Of a stretch of DNA of 64,000 nucleotides, positions 35,498 to 44,136 are shown one piece after another. This DNA comes from Thauera sp. K11. Its GTDB lineage: Bacteria > Pseudomonadota > Gammaproteobacteria > Burkholderiales > Rhodocyclaceae. The notes below the pieces were generated by a model. The model saw only the letters and a program-made list of their open reading frames with translations. It did no database searches and had not been told where the DNA came from. The DNA lies in assembly GCF_002354895.1 (NCBI RefSeq), contig NZ_CP023439.1, positions 5,084,001 to 5,148,000 of the forward strand, in the 5' to 3' direction. The translations under genes and the position numbers were made by a program. Within the stretch, counting starts at the first letter, position 1; each line of letters opens with the position of its first letter.

Positions 35498-35863
35498 TCA
35501 GTCCATCGCCTTGATGCGGGCGAGCAGCTCGGCGTGGTCGACCGGCTTCACCAGGTAGTCGTAGGCGCCCTGGCGCATACCCCAGATCTTGTCGGTCTCC
35601 AGCCCCTTGCTGGTGCACATGATGATGGGGATCCTGCGCGTGGCGTCGCTGCGCGAGATGGTCCGCGTGGCCTGGTAGCCGTTCATGCCGGGCATGACGA
35701 CGTCCATCAGGATGAGGTCGGGCTTCTCGGTCCGGCTCTTGGCGATGGCGTCCTCGCCGCTTTCCGCGGTGATGACGTGGTAGCCGTGCCTGGCCAGCAC
35801 TTCGGTGAGGGCCAGGCGCTCGGTGGGCGAATCGTCCACCACGAGGATTTTGCTGATCGTCAT
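35498..35863 (-). CDS. pilH: Response regulator PilH
   Basis: A 121-residue single-domain receiver of the Pil-Chp system; in Pseudomonas it opposes PilG and promotes pilus retraction or acts as a phosphate sink. Seen are the acidic pair and VVDDSPTERLAL, the phosphoacceptor in LILMDVVMPGMNGYQATR, and the invariant Lys in YLVKPVDHAELL. A GTG at 35878 overlapping the pilG stop would add five residues; the ATG at 35863 is preferred because it gives exactly the family length and N-terminus, with GGAG 14 bp upstream. Confidence 0.93.
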   Translation of the reverse strand: MTISKILVVDDSPTERLALTEVLARHGYHVITAESGEDAIAKSRTEKPDLILMDVVMPGMNGYQATRTISRSDATRRIPIIMCTSKGLETDKIWGMRQGAYDYLVKPVDHAELLARIKAMD

Positions 35864-35874
35864 GAGCGTTGCGG

Positions 35875-36273
35875 TCACTCCGGACTCAGCCGCGCGGCGC
35901 GCGCGGCGTGGGTGGCCACCGCGCGCAGCAGGCTGTCCTTGGTGAAGGGTTTGGTGAGGTATTCGTCCGATCCGACCATGCGCCCGCGGGCGCGGTCGAA
36001 GAGCCCGTCCTTCGACGACAGCATGATCACCGGCGTGGATGACAGGCGCGAATTCTTCTTGATCAGCGCACAGGTCTGGTAGCCGTCGAGGCGCGGCATC
36101 ATGATGTCGACGAAGACGACGTCGGGATGATGGTCGGCGATCTTCGCCAGTGCGTCGAAACCATCCTCGGCGAGCAGCACCTGGCAGCCCGCCTGGCCGA
36201 GAAAGATCTCGGCGCTGCGGCGGATGGTGTTGCTGTCGTCGATGACCATCACCTTGAGTCCGGCAAGATCCAT
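35875..36273 (-). CDS. pilG: Response regulator PilG
   Basis: A 132-residue single-domain receiver that, in its phosphorylated form, promotes pilus extension and cAMP production in Pseudomonas. It shows VMVIDDSNTIRRSAEIFL, the phosphoacceptor Asp in VVFVDIMMPRLDGYQTC and the Lys in YLTKPFTKDSLL. The ATG at 36273 starts the MDLAGLKVMVIDDS N-terminus; a longer frame upstream would overlap the rubredoxin gene and is rejected. It is the first chemosensory gene of the operon, 76 bp after rubredoxin on the same strand. Confidence 0.94.
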   Translation of the reverse strand: MDLAGLKVMVIDDSNTIRRSAEIFLGQAGCQVLLAEDGFDALAKIADHHPDVVFVDIMMPRLDGYQTCALIKKNSRLSSTPVIMLSSKDGLFDRARGRMVGSDEYLTKPFTKDSLLRAVATHAARAARLSPE

Positions 36274-36349
36274 GCTGTCATTTCCGTGGGCGTGGGGAGC
36301 GTCTGGGAGGCGGGAGCGGGCAGCGCCCGCGCCGCGGCCCGGGCTGCGT

Positions 36350-36529
36350 TCAGATCTCGACGAGTTCGAAGTCTTCCTTGCGCGCTCCGCATTCGGGGCA
36401 GGTCCAGTTCGGCGGCACGTCCGCCCAGCGCGTGCCGGGCGCGATGCCTTCGTCGGGCAGGCCCGCGGCTTCGTCATAGATGAAACCGCAGATCAGACAC
36501 ATGTAAGTCTTGTACGACATATCGGCCAT
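36350..36529 (-). CDS. Rubredoxin
   Basis: A small one-iron electron carrier of 59 residues. The iron is held by four Cys in two knuckles, CLICG near residue 11 and CPECG near 44. Between them lie the conserved YDEAAG, GIAPGT and PPNWTCP segments. Two in-frame starts are possible: the ATG at 36529, or one at 36520 giving 56 residues, closer to the usual size; neither has a strong ribosome site. Rubredoxins pass electrons to alkane hydroxylases, superoxide reductases or to nitric-oxide and oxygen-detoxifying flavoproteins. It lies upstream of pilG in the same direction and divergent from the thiD-like gene, an arrangement seen in related betaproteobacteria. Confidence 0.93.
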   Translation of the reverse strand: MADMSYKTYMCLICGFIYDEAAGLPDEGIAPGTRWADVPPNWTCPECGARKEDFELVEI

Positions 36530-36566
36530 GAGGGAGGCAACTTGAGAAGAAAAATGCGTGCGGCGC

Positions 36567-36572
36567 TAGAAT
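36567..36572 (+). promoter_or_regulatory. Possible -10 element for the thiD-like gene
   Basis: TAGAAT lies 56 bp before the ATG at 36629 in the rubredoxin/thiD gap. A TTGAGA at 36542 is the best -35 but leaves a 19-bp spacer. Confidence 0.3.
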
Positions 36573-36628
36573 CGCGCAAATCTTAACGCATGGGTGCCGC
36601 TGCCCGGCAACGGCACCCGCTTTCCTCC

Positions 36629-37492
36629 ATGGCCATCGCCGTACCCGATACGCCCCCCGTCGTGCTGTGTTTCGCCCCCGGTGACCCGACCGGCGGAGGC
36701 GGGCTGGTGTCCGACATCCTGACGCTTTCCAGCATGGGCTGCCATCCGCTCGCGGTGCAGACCGCCGGCATCGTGCGCGACACGCGCAGCGTCGACGAGT
36801 CCTGGCCGGCCGACGGCGACCTGCTGGTGGACCAGGCGCGCGCCGTGCTGGAGGACGTGCCGGTGGCGGCGTTCAAGATCGGTTTCTGCGGCAGCGTCGA
36901 GAACGTCGCGCGGATCGCCGAAGTGATGGCCGACTACCCCGACGTGCCGCTCGTGCTCGAACCTGCGTTGTACGCCGGCGCGGAGTGGGCGGGGGAGGAG
37001 GACTACGTTGCCGCGCTGGCCGACCTGATCGTGCCGCAGACGACCCTGCTGGTGGCCGGGCGCCACGAGCTGTGCCGGCTCACGGGCATCGACGATGCGG
37101 CGGACGGCGACGACGGGGACGAAGACGAGTCCGCCGGCACGTCTGACGCGCAGGAGGCGGTGGCGCGCCTCTTCGAGGAAGGGACCGAATACGTGCTGCT
37201 GACCGGCGGCGGCGAGCGCGGGCCGCGGGTGGTGAATCGCCTCTACGGCCGCGACGGCCTGATCCGGACCGATGCCTGGGACCGCCTGCCCGGCCGCTAC
37301 CTCGGCGCCGGCGCCACCCTGGCCGCCGCCGCCGCGGCCGCGCTGGCCCACGGCATGGAGATGCCCGAGGCCGTGCGCGAGGCGCAGGAGTTCGCGCAGC
37401 AGACGCTGCGCCACGCCTATCGCCCCGGCATGGGTCGCGCCGTGCCGGACCGCTTCTTCTGGGCGCGCGGCCGCGAGACCGGCGATGCCTGA
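36629..37492 (+). CDS. ThiD-like hydroxymethylpyrimidine kinase homologue lacking the catalytic Cys
   Basis: A 287-residue ribokinase-fold protein similar to ThiD, which phosphorylates hydroxymethylpyrimidine and its monophosphate in thiamine synthesis. The N-terminal glycine-rich GDPTGGGGLVSDILTLSSMG matches the substrate-binding loop. However, the anion-hole motif GTGCT near the C-terminus, whose Cys is catalytically important, reads GAGAT here (in YLGAGATLAAAA). An acidic insertion at about 152-168 (Asp/Glu/Gly-rich) is also unusual. It overlaps thiE by 8 bp, so a role tied to thiamine synthesis is plausible, but kinase activity is doubtful and a normal ThiD may exist elsewhere. An alternative ATG at 36590 would add 13 residues. 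Confidence 0.75.
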   Translation: MAIAVPDTPPVVLCFAPGDPTGGGGLVSDILTLSSMGCHPLAVQTAGIVRDTRSVDESWPADGDLLVDQARAVLEDVPVAAFKIGFCGSVENVARIAEVMADYPDVPLVLEPALYAGAEWAGEEDYVAALADLIVPQTTLLVAGRHELCRLTGIDDAADGDDGDEDESAGTSDAQEAVARLFEEGTEYVLLTGGGERGPRVVNRLYGRDGLIRTDAWDRLPGRYLGAGATLAAAAAAALAHGMEMPEAVREAQEFAQQTLRHAYRPGMGRAVPDRFFWARGRETGDA

Positions 37493-38129
37493 ACGCTGTC
37501 CTCCCGAACGCCTGCGCGGCCTGTATGCGGTGACTCCCGACGAGGCCGGCACCGCGCACCTGCTGGCGCTGGCCGGGCGCGTGCTGCAGGGCCGGCCGGC
37601 GCTGCTGCAATACCGCAACAAGCCCGCCGGCCCGGCGCTGCGCCGCGAGCAGGCGCAGGCGCTGCTGGCGCTGTGCCGCGCCGCCGGCGTGCCGCTGCTG
37701 ATCAACGACGACCTGCCGCTCGCCCTGGCGATCGGCGCCGACGGCGTGCACCTGGGCCGCGACGACGGCGATCCCGCGGCGGCGCGCGCGGCGCTCGGCG
37801 CCGGCCGCATCCTCGGCGTGACCTGCTACGGCGAGTTCGACCGCGCGCGGCGCGGCGCGCAGGCGGGGGCGGACTACGTGGCCTTCGGCGCGATGTTCGC
37901 ATCGCCGTCCAAGCCGCAGGCACCGCGTGCGCCCTTCGAACTGTTGACGCGCGCCCGGCGTGAACTGCAGTTGCCGGTGGCGGCGATCGGCGGCATCACG
38001 CTCGACGCCGCCGCGCCGGTGATCGCCGCCGGCGCCGACCTGCTGGCGGTGATCAGCGACGTGTTCGCCGCGGCAGACCCGGCGGCGCGCGCCGCGGCCT
38101 ACCGTCCGCTGTTCGGCCTGCCGGCCTGA
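37485..38129 (+). CDS. thiE: Thiamine phosphate synthase
   Basis: Joins hydroxymethylpyrimidine diphosphate and thiazole phosphate to thiamine monophosphate. The 214-residue TIM barrel shows the family motifs LLQYRNKPA near 37, PLLINDDLPLALAIGADGVHLGRDD near 65-90, the VAFGAMFASPSKPQA phosphate loop near 125 and VAAIGGITLDAA near 165. Its ATG overlaps the last 8 bp of the thiD-like gene, indicating translational coupling. No TPP riboswitch is seen upstream of the pair. Confidence 0.94.
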   Translation: MPERCPPERLRGLYAVTPDEAGTAHLLALAGRVLQGRPALLQYRNKPAGPALRREQAQALLALCRAAGVPLLINDDLPLALAIGADGVHLGRDDGDPAAARAALGAGRILGVTCYGEFDRARRGAQAGADYVAFGAMFASPSKPQAPRAPFELLTRARRELQLPVAAIGGITLDAAAPVIAAGADLLAVISDVFAAADPAARAAAYRPLFGLPA

Positions 38130-38202
38130 GCGGGGCTGCCGCTCTTCCGCCATCCCGTCACCGCCTTGATCCGGGTGGTGGACCCTTGCCGCGGCGCGGC
38201 GT

Positions 38203-38208
38203 CACAAT
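38203..38208 (+). promoter_or_regulatory. Possible -10 element for hemL
   Basis: CACAAT lies 36 bp before the hemL ATG in the 115-bp gap after thiE. The -35 region is not recognisable. Confidence 0.3.
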
Positions 38209-38244
38209 GTGGGCTTTCGCACAGCACCGCCTGCCAGGACGACC

Positions 38245-39528
38245 ATGAACAGCCGCAACGAAGCCCTTTTCCAGCGCGCCCAGCGCACCATCCCCGGCGG
38301 CGTCAATTCGCCCGTCCGCGCCTTCCGCTCGGTGGGCGGCACGCCGCGCTTCATCGAGCGCGCCGAAGGCGCGCGCGTGTGGGATGCCGACGGCAAGGTC
38401 TACATCGACTACGTGGGGTCCTGGGGGCCGGCGATCACCGGCCATGCGCATCCGGCCATCGTCGAGGCGGTGCGCGAGGCGGCGCTCAAGGGCCTGTCCT
38501 TCGGCGCGCCGACCGCGAGCGAGGTCGACATGGCCGAACTCATCTGCGAACTGCTGCCCTCGGTCGACATGGTGCGCCTGGTCAGTTCCGGCACCGAGGC
38601 GACGATGAGTGCGATCCGCCTGGCGCGCGGCCACACCGGGCGCGATGCGATCATCAAGTTCGAGGGCTGCTACCACGGCCACGCCGACAGCCTGCTGGTG
38701 AAGGCGGGCTCCGGCCTGCTGACCTTCGGCAATCCGTCCTCGGGCGGGGTGCCGGCCGACTTCGCCAAGCACACCATCGTGCTCGACTACAACGACCTCG
38801 ATCAGGCCGAGGCGGTGTTCAAGGCGCGCGGCGACGAGATCGCCGCGGTGATCGTCGAGCCGGTGGCGGGCAACATGAACCTGGTCAAGCCCAGGGCGGG
38901 CTTCCTCGAAGGGCTGCGCCGCCTGTGCACGCAGTACGGCGCGGTGCTGATCTTCGACGAGGTGATGACCGGCTTTCGCGTGGGGCCGCAGGGCGCGCAG
39001 GGGCTGTACTGCATCACGCCGGACCTCACCACGCTCGGCAAGGTGATCGGCGGCGGCATGCCGGTGGGCGCCTTCGGCGGCCGGCGCGACATCATGGAAA
39101 AGATCGCGCCGCTCGGCCCGGTGTATCAGGCCGGCACGCTGTCGGGCAGCCCGGTGGCGGTGGCGGCGGGCATGGCCTCGCTCAGGCTGACGCGCGAGGC
39201 GGGCTTCTACGACGCGCTCGCCGCGCGCGCGGCGCGGCTGGCGGACGGGCTGTCGGCGGCGGCGCGCGAGGCCGGCGTGAGCTTCAGCGCCGATGCGGTC
39301 GGCGGCATGTTCGGCGTGTATTTCAGCGCCGGCGTCCCGGCCTCGTTCGCCGACGTGATGGCCTCCGACCGGGAGCGCTTCAACCGCTTCTTCCACGCCA
39401 TGCTGGAGGCCGGCCACTATTTCGCGCCGTCGGCCTTCGAGGCCGGCTTCGTGTCCGCCGCGCACGGCGAGGCGGAGATCGACGCCACCGTCGCCGCGGC
39501 GCGGGCGGTGTTCGCCGCGCTGCGTTAG
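38245..39528 (+). CDS. hemL: Glutamate-1-semialdehyde 2,1-aminomutase
   Basis: A PLP enzyme that makes 5-aminolevulinate from glutamate-1-semialdehyde in the C5 route to haem. The 427 residues start with the family N-terminus ([21 protein letters not shown]). They contain [36 protein letters not shown], the PLP-ring Asp in [13 protein letters not shown], and the Schiff-base Lys in [19 protein letters not shown]. The ATG at 38245 is fixed by the family N-terminus. It is monocistronic, 115 bp after thiE and 82 bp before the sensor kinase. Confidence 0.97.
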   Translation: MNSRNEALFQRAQRTIPGGVNSPVRAFRSVGGTPRFIERAEGARVWDADGKVYIDYVGSWGPAITGHAHPAIVEAVREAALKGLSFGAPTASEVDMAELICELLPSVDMVRLVSSGTEATMSAIRLARGHTGRDAIIKFEGCYHGHADSLLVKAGSGLLTFGNPSSGGVPADFAKHTIVLDYNDLDQAEAVFKARGDEIAAVIVEPVAGNMNLVKPRAGFLEGLRRLCTQYGAVLIFDEVMTGFRVGPQGAQGLYCITPDLTTLGKVIGGGMPVGAFGGRRDIMEKIAPLGPVYQAGTLSGSPVAVAAGMASLRLTREAGFYDALAARAARLADGLSAAAREAGVSFSADAVGGMFGVYFSAGVPASFADVMASDRERFNRFFHAMLEAGHYFAPSAFEAGFVSAAHGEAEIDATVAAARAVFAALR

Positions 39529-39610
39529 CAGCCCATCGCGCGGGGCCGTGCCGCAGCGGATGGCACGGCGATTGCTGCGGCTCGGCGTGTTGCCGACCGA
39601 GGTCTCGTCG

Positions 39611-40957
39611 ATGGACTTGCGCTGGCGCCTCGCCACCCGCCTCTCCCTGCTGGCCGCCGCGCTGCTGGCCGCCGGCTGCGCGATGGTCGCGCTCGCGCTG
39701 ACGCGCGACGTGTCCGAGGAAGTGGCGGCGTCGGGCCGGCTGGCCGAACTCCTGCTGGGCATCGGCGAGGCCGGGGGCGGGCAGACCGCGGCGCTCAAGC
39801 GCCTGCTGGAGGCCGGCGAACTGCGCCACGTCGCGGTATCGCTGGAGCGTCCCGGTTTGGAGCAGTCGCGCCGTTCCGGAGCAGCCGATCCGCTCGACTG
39901 GCTCGCCGCGCGCCTGCCGGGTGGTGCGACGGACGAGCAGCGCATCGCCATCGGCGACGAGGTGCTGGTGATCCGCGCCGACCCGCGCGCCGAGATCCGC
40001 GAGGTGCTGCGCGACGGGCTGCGCATGCTCGGCGTGCTGGCGCTGTTCGCCTGCGTCACCGTGTTCGCCACCTGGCGTGCGGCGCACCGCGCACTCGCAC
40101 CGGTGCGCGAACTGGAGCAGGGGCTGGCGCGGCTCGCGCGCGGCGAAGAGCAGGCGGCCCTGCCGCGCTTCGAGCTGCAGGAATTCGACCGCATCGCCGC
40201 CGCCGTCGACCGCCTCGCCGCCAGCCTCGCGGCCGCGCGCGCCGCCGAAACCACGCTCGCGCGCCGGCTCATCGGCGTGCAGGAGGCGGAGCGCCGCGAA
40301 CTCGCGCGCGAACTGCATGACGAGTTCGGGCAGTCGCTCGCCGCCATCGGCGCCGCCACCGCGTTCATCGAGCGCCATGCCGGGACCGCCGATGCTGCAG
40401 GAATCACCGACTGCGCCCGCGATGCGCGCACCGAGGCCGCGCGCATGTCGTCCCATGTGCGCGGCCTGCTGCGCCAACTGCGTCCGCATGGGCTGGGCGG
40501 GCTGGGCATGCGCGATGCACTGGCCGAACTGGTGCAGCACTGGCGGGCCCGCGCCGGCGGCATCGCGCTCGACGTCGAACTGCCCGGGCGCCTGCCCCGC
40601 CTGGCGCCGGAAGCCGGGCTGGCGCTGTACCGCTGCCTGCAGGAGTCGCTCACCAACGTGCTGCGCCACAGCGGCGCCGGCCGCGCGGCGGTCCGCCTGC
40701 AGGCGGTGCCGGGCGGCGTGCGGCTGGTCGTCGGCGACGACGGCTGCGGGCAGGCCGACTCCCTGCGTGCGGGCGGCGGCCTGCTCGGCATGCGCGAGCG
40801 CGCCGAGATGGCGGGAGGCCGGCTGAGCCTGGGGCAATCCGCGCTGGGCGGGCTGCAACTGGAGTTGTGGCTGCCCGAAGCGGACGAGGGCGCAAGGGTA
40901 GAGGACGAAGTGGACGAGGGAGATCTGCACGATGATCCGCATCCTGTTGCTCGATGA
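39611..40957 (+). CDS. NarX/UhpB-type sensor histidine kinase
   Basis: A 448-residue inner-membrane kinase of the HisKA_3 class. A first membrane helix lies at about 10-32, a periplasmic region of about 100 residues follows, then a second helix at about 138-160 and a HAMP linker. The phosphoacceptor His is near 236 in ARELHDEFGQSLAAIG, and the ATPase domain shows the N-box CLQESLTNVLRHS and DDGCG plus GGLLGMRERA. The periplasmic segment has no recognisable ligand motif. The gene overlaps the LuxR-type regulator by 26 bp, so the two are a matched pair. The next gene is a TonB-dependent receptor, which suggests a role in nutrient-responsive uptake. Confidence 0.9.
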   Translation: MDLRWRLATRLSLLAAALLAAGCAMVALALTRDVSEEVAASGRLAELLLGIGEAGGGQTAALKRLLEAGELRHVAVSLERPGLEQSRRSGAADPLDWLAARLPGGATDEQRIAIGDEVLVIRADPRAEIREVLRDGLRMLGVLALFACVTVFATWRAAHRALAPVRELEQGLARLARGEEQAALPRFELQEFDRIAAAVDRLAASLAAARAAETTLARRLIGVQEAERRELARELHDEFGQSLAAIGAATAFIERHAGTADAAGITDCARDARTEAARMSSHVRGLLRQLRPHGLGGLGMRDALAELVQHWRARAGGIALDVELPGRLPRLAPEAGLALYRCLQESLTNVLRHSGAGRAAVRLQAVPGGVRLVVGDDGCGQADSLRAGGGLLGMRERAEMAGGRLSLGQSALGGLQLELWLPEADEGARVEDEVDEGDLHDDPHPVAR

Positions 40958-41576
40958 CCACGCCGTGGTGCGCACCGGCTACCGCCGCCTGCTCGATGCC
41001 GAGTGCGGGTTCGAGGTCGTGGCCGAAGCGGCGACGGCGGACGAGGCGTGCGCCTGCGTGGCGCGCGGCGGTATCGACGTGGCGGTGGCGGATCTCAGCC
41101 TGCGCGGCTGCAGCGGCATCGAGGCCATCCGCCGCATGCTCGCGCGCGCGCCGGCGCTCAGGGTACTGGTGCTGTCCATGCACGATCATGCCGGCTACGT
41201 GACCCAGGCGATGCGCGCCGGCGCGCTCGGCTACCTGACCAAGAGCAGCGAACCGACCGAACTGTTCGATGCGATCCGCGCGGTCGCAGCGGGGCGGCGG
41301 ATCTTTTCGGCGGACATCCTGGAAGTGCTCGCGCGCTCCTCGCTCGACGGCGAGCAGGCGCTCGCGCGCCTCACCCCGCGCGAGTTCGAGGTCCTGCGCC
41401 TGGCGGTGAGCGGCGATTCGTCGGCCGACATCGCCAACAGCATGCATCTCAGCCCGAAGACGGTGCACAACCACCTGTCCGCCATCCGCAGCAAGCTCGA
41501 CGCGGACAACGATTTCAAGCTGATCCGCGAGGCAGTGCGCCTCGGCCTGATCGCCTTCCCCACCCACGGGGCCTGA
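40932..41576 (+). CDS. NarL/UhpA-family response regulator
   Basis: A 214-residue DNA-binding regulator. The receiver (about 1-120) has the acidic pair in LLLDDHAVVRTGYRRLL, the phosphoacceptor Asp in VAVADLSLRGCSG and the Lys in YLTKSSEPTEL. The C-terminal LuxR-type helix-turn-helix (about 145-205) reads LTPREFEVLRLAVSG followed by SPKTVHNHLSAIRSKL. It overlaps the kinase gene by 26 bp and lies 181 bp before the TonB-dependent receptor gene, whose promoter it may control. No defined binding site was recognised, although a perfect 7-bp inverted repeat lies 10 bp after its stop. Confidence 0.93.
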   Translation: MIRILLLDDHAVVRTGYRRLLDAECGFEVVAEAATADEACACVARGGIDVAVADLSLRGCSGIEAIRRMLARAPALRVLVLSMHDHAGYVTQAMRAGALGYLTKSSEPTELFDAIRAVAAGRRIFSADILEVLARSSLDGEQALARLTPREFEVLRLAVSGDSSADIANSMHLSPKTVHNHLSAIRSKLDADNDFKLIREAVRLGLIAFPTHGA

Positions 41577-41586
41577 AGGCGCGATG

Positions 41587-41603
41587 CCGGGAAGAATTCC
41601 CGG
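41587..41603. promoter_or_regulatory. 7+7 bp inverted repeat between regulator and TonB receptor genes
   Basis: CCGGGAA-gaa-TTCCCGG is a perfect palindrome with a 3-bp centre, placed just after the response regulator stop and 155 bp before the receptor start. The 3-nt loop is short for a terminator and no T-tract follows, so an operator is equally possible. A TAGAAT hexamer at 41647-41652 could be the receptor gene's -10. Confidence 0.4.
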
Positions 41604-41757
41604 TTTCGCCGGGGGCGACTCCCGGGTGCCGCACCGCCGCCATCCCTAGAATCGATCGAGGCCCGTCGGCCGCCGTGCGCGGCCGGCGCGGTCACCGAGC
41701 CGCGCCGGCCGACGGCGCGGCAAAGCGGCTTCGGCAGGAAAAACCAGGGAGGCAAAC

Positions 41758-44094
41758 ATGATGCAAGCACACGCAGGCTGTGAACCCGTGCGCCATATCC
41801 GCCGGCCGACGCAGGCGCCGGCGTGCTGCGGCTACTCGACGATCGCCTTCATTGCCGCCCTGGCGGCCGCTGGTGCGGCTCACGCGGCGGAGGAACCCAC
41901 CCAGCTCGCCCCCACCGTCGTGGTGGGCACCACGCCGCTGCCCGGCATCGATCTGCCCAGGGACCAGGTGCCGGCGAACCTGCAGACCCTGGACGGCCGC
42001 CAGGTGCGCGAGGCGGGCGGCGTGTCGCTGGGCGAGGCGATGCAGCGGCGGCTGGGCAGCGTGACGGTCAACGAGATCCAGGGCAACCCCTACCAGGCCG
42101 ACGTCAATTACCGCGGCTTCACCGTGTCGCCGCTGCTCGGCACGCCGCAGGGGCTGTCGGTGTATGTCGACGGCGTACGGGTGAACGAAGGCTTCGGCGA
42201 CGTCGTCAACTGGGACCTGATTCCCAGGGCGGCCATCGCCTCGATGGCCGTGGTGCCCGGTTCCAACCCGCTGTACGGCCTCAACACGCTGGGCGGCGCG
42301 CTGGCGTTGCGGACCAAGCGCGGCGACACCCATCCCGGCACCGAGATCGAGGCCGAAGCCGGCTCGTTCGATCGCCGCATGCTGAGCCTGCAGCACGGCG
42401 GCAGCAAGGATGCGCTGAACTGGTTCGTGTCCGCCGAAGGCATGAAGGAGGACGGCTGGCGCGACCATTCGCCCTCCGAGGTGGCGCAGTTCTTCGGCCG
42501 GCTGGGATGGAAGTCCGACCGTACCGATCTGTCGATGAGCGTGATCCACGCCAACACCGACCTGATCGGCAACGGCCTGGTGCCGGAAAGCCTGCGCCGG
42601 CGGCGCGACGAGGCGATCTTCACCCACCCCGACCAGACCCGGAACCGCATGAGCATGCTGACGCTGGCCGGCACGCACTGGTTGAGCGACGTGGACCAGT
42701 TGTCGGCCTCGGCCTATGTGCGGCGCACGCGCACGCGCACGCTGAACGGCGATGGCAACGACGACTACGAGGACGCGCTGGAAGAGGACCCGGCGTTCGA
42801 CCTCAGCGGCGTGCTCAACCGCACCGCCACCAACCAGCGCGCGTACGGCGTCGCGCTGCAATGGACGCGCTTTGCCGGCGCGCACCAGTTCGCCGTCGGC
42901 GCCTCGCACGACCGCAGCCATGCCGATTTCCGCCAGACCGCGCAGGAAGGGCGGCTGACCGCCAACCGCGGCGTGGAGGTGGACGAGGATGCGGAACTCG
43001 AGAACAGCCTGTCCGGCCGCACGCGCACCACGTCGATATACCTGACCGACAGCGTCGCCCTGGGGCCCACGGTGCAACTGACCGGCGCGCTGCGCTACAA
43101 CCGCACGCGCGTGATCAACCGCGACCGCCTGGAGCCCGGTGAGCCCGACAACCTGGATGGCGACTACACCTACCACAAGCTCAACCCCGCGCTGGGCCTG
43201 ACCTGGCAGGCAAGCCCGGCGCTCACCGTGTATGGCGGCTACAGCCAGGGCAACCGCGCGCCGACGCCGATCGAGCTGGGCTGCGCCAATCCGGAAAAGC
43301 CCTGCACGCTGCCCAACGCGCTCGCCTCTGACCCCTTCCTCGAGCAGGTCGTGGCGCGCACCTTCGAGCTGGGCGTGCGCGGCCGGCTGGCGGGCGGCAT
43401 GCAGTGGAACGCCAGCGTGTTCCGCACCACCAGCCGCGACGACATCCTGTTCGTCGGCACCTCGACCAGCGCCGGCTACTTCACCAACTTCGGCAAGACG
43501 CGGCGCGAGGGCGTCGAACTCGGCATCGGCGGCAACGCGGGGGCGCTGGAGTGGCAGGTCAATTACAACTGGCTGCGCGCCACCTTCCAGTCTTCCGCCT
43601 GCATCGTCGCCGAGAACAACAGCACCGCCGAAAGCGACCCGGGCTGTGGCGAAGAACAGATCCGCGTCGGCCGCGGCGACCGCATTCCGGGCCTGCCGGA
43701 ACACGGGCTGAAGTTGGCGCTGAGCTGGCGCGCGAACGACGACCTGCGCGTGGGCGCCGGCCTGGTCGCGTATTCGGGCCAGTACGTGCGCGGCAACGAG
43801 AACAACCGCCACAAGGCCGGCGACGGGTTCCGCGGCCGTGGCGAATTGCCGGGCTACGCGGTGGTGAACCTGAGCGCCGACTATCGGCTGAGCGGCGGCT
43901 GGACGCTGTTCGGCCGCGTCGACAACGTCTTCGACCAGCGCTACGCGACTGCGGGCGCGCTGGCCGAAAACCCCTTCACCGGCCCGGGCAACGCCTTCCA
44001 GCCCGATACCGACCAGTGGCGCAGCGAGCAGTTCGTCGCGCCGGGCGCGCCGCGCGCCGCGTGGGTGGGGCTGCGCTACGCCTGGGGGCGCTGA
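41758..44094 (+). CDS. TonB-dependent outer-membrane receptor
   Basis: A 778-residue ligand-gated outer-membrane channel. An unusually long signal region of about 43 residues ends in AHA. A TonB-box-like PTVVVG segment follows, then the plug domain (about 60-170, with VNYRGF, LSVYVDGVRVNE, and NPLYGLNTLGGALAL) and a beta-barrel ending in the typical aromatic-rich terminal strand (GLRYAWGR). The substrate cannot be inferred: it is neither a clear siderophore nor a clear cobalamin receptor. The ATG at 41758 follows a strong AGGGAGG site; the next codon but zero is also ATG at 41761. It sits behind a two-component system and about 2.4 kb from tonB on the opposite strand, so TonB from that gene may energise it. 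Confidence 0.92.
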   Translation: MMQAHAGCEPVRHIRRPTQAPACCGYSTIAFIAALAAAGAAHAAEEPTQLAPTVVVGTTPLPGIDLPRDQVPANLQTLDGRQVREAGGVSLGEAMQRRLGSVTVNEIQGNPYQADVNYRGFTVSPLLGTPQGLSVYVDGVRVNEGFGDVVNWDLIPRAAIASMAVVPGSNPLYGLNTLGGALALRTKRGDTHPGTEIEAEAGSFDRRMLSLQHGGSKDALNWFVSAEGMKEDGWRDHSPSEVAQFFGRLGWKSDRTDLSMSVIHANTDLIGNGLVPESLRRRRDEAIFTHPDQTRNRMSMLTLAGTHWLSDVDQLSASAYVRRTRTRTLNGDGNDDYEDALEEDPAFDLSGVLNRTATNQRAYGVALQWTRFAGAHQFAVGASHDRSHADFRQTAQEGRLTANRGVEVDEDAELENSLSGRTRTTSIYLTDSVALGPTVQLTGALRYNRTRVINRDRLEPGEPDNLDGDYTYHKLNPALGLTWQASPALTVYGGYSQGNRAPTPIELGCANPEKPCTLPNALASDPFLEQVVARTFELGVRGRLAGGMQWNASVFRTTSRDDILFVGTSTSAGYFTNFGKTRREGVELGIGGNAGALEWQVNYNWLRATFQSSACIVAENNSTAESDPGCGEEQIRVGRGDRIPGLPEHGLKLALSWRANDDLRVGAGLVAYSGQYVRGNENNRHKAGDGFRGRGELPGYAVVNLSADYRLSGGWTLFGRVDNVFDQRYATAGALAENPFTGPGNAFQPDTDQWRSEQFVAPGAPRAAWVGLRYAWGR

Positions 44095-44136
44095 GCGGTT
44101 CCGGGCCGCACCGCTCCCGCGCGCGGCCCGCTTGTA

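Noticed and set aside
37400..37485. TPP riboswitch upstream of thiE
   Set aside because: thiE overlaps the preceding gene, leaving no leader, and no conserved riboswitch pattern was seen before the thiD-like gene.
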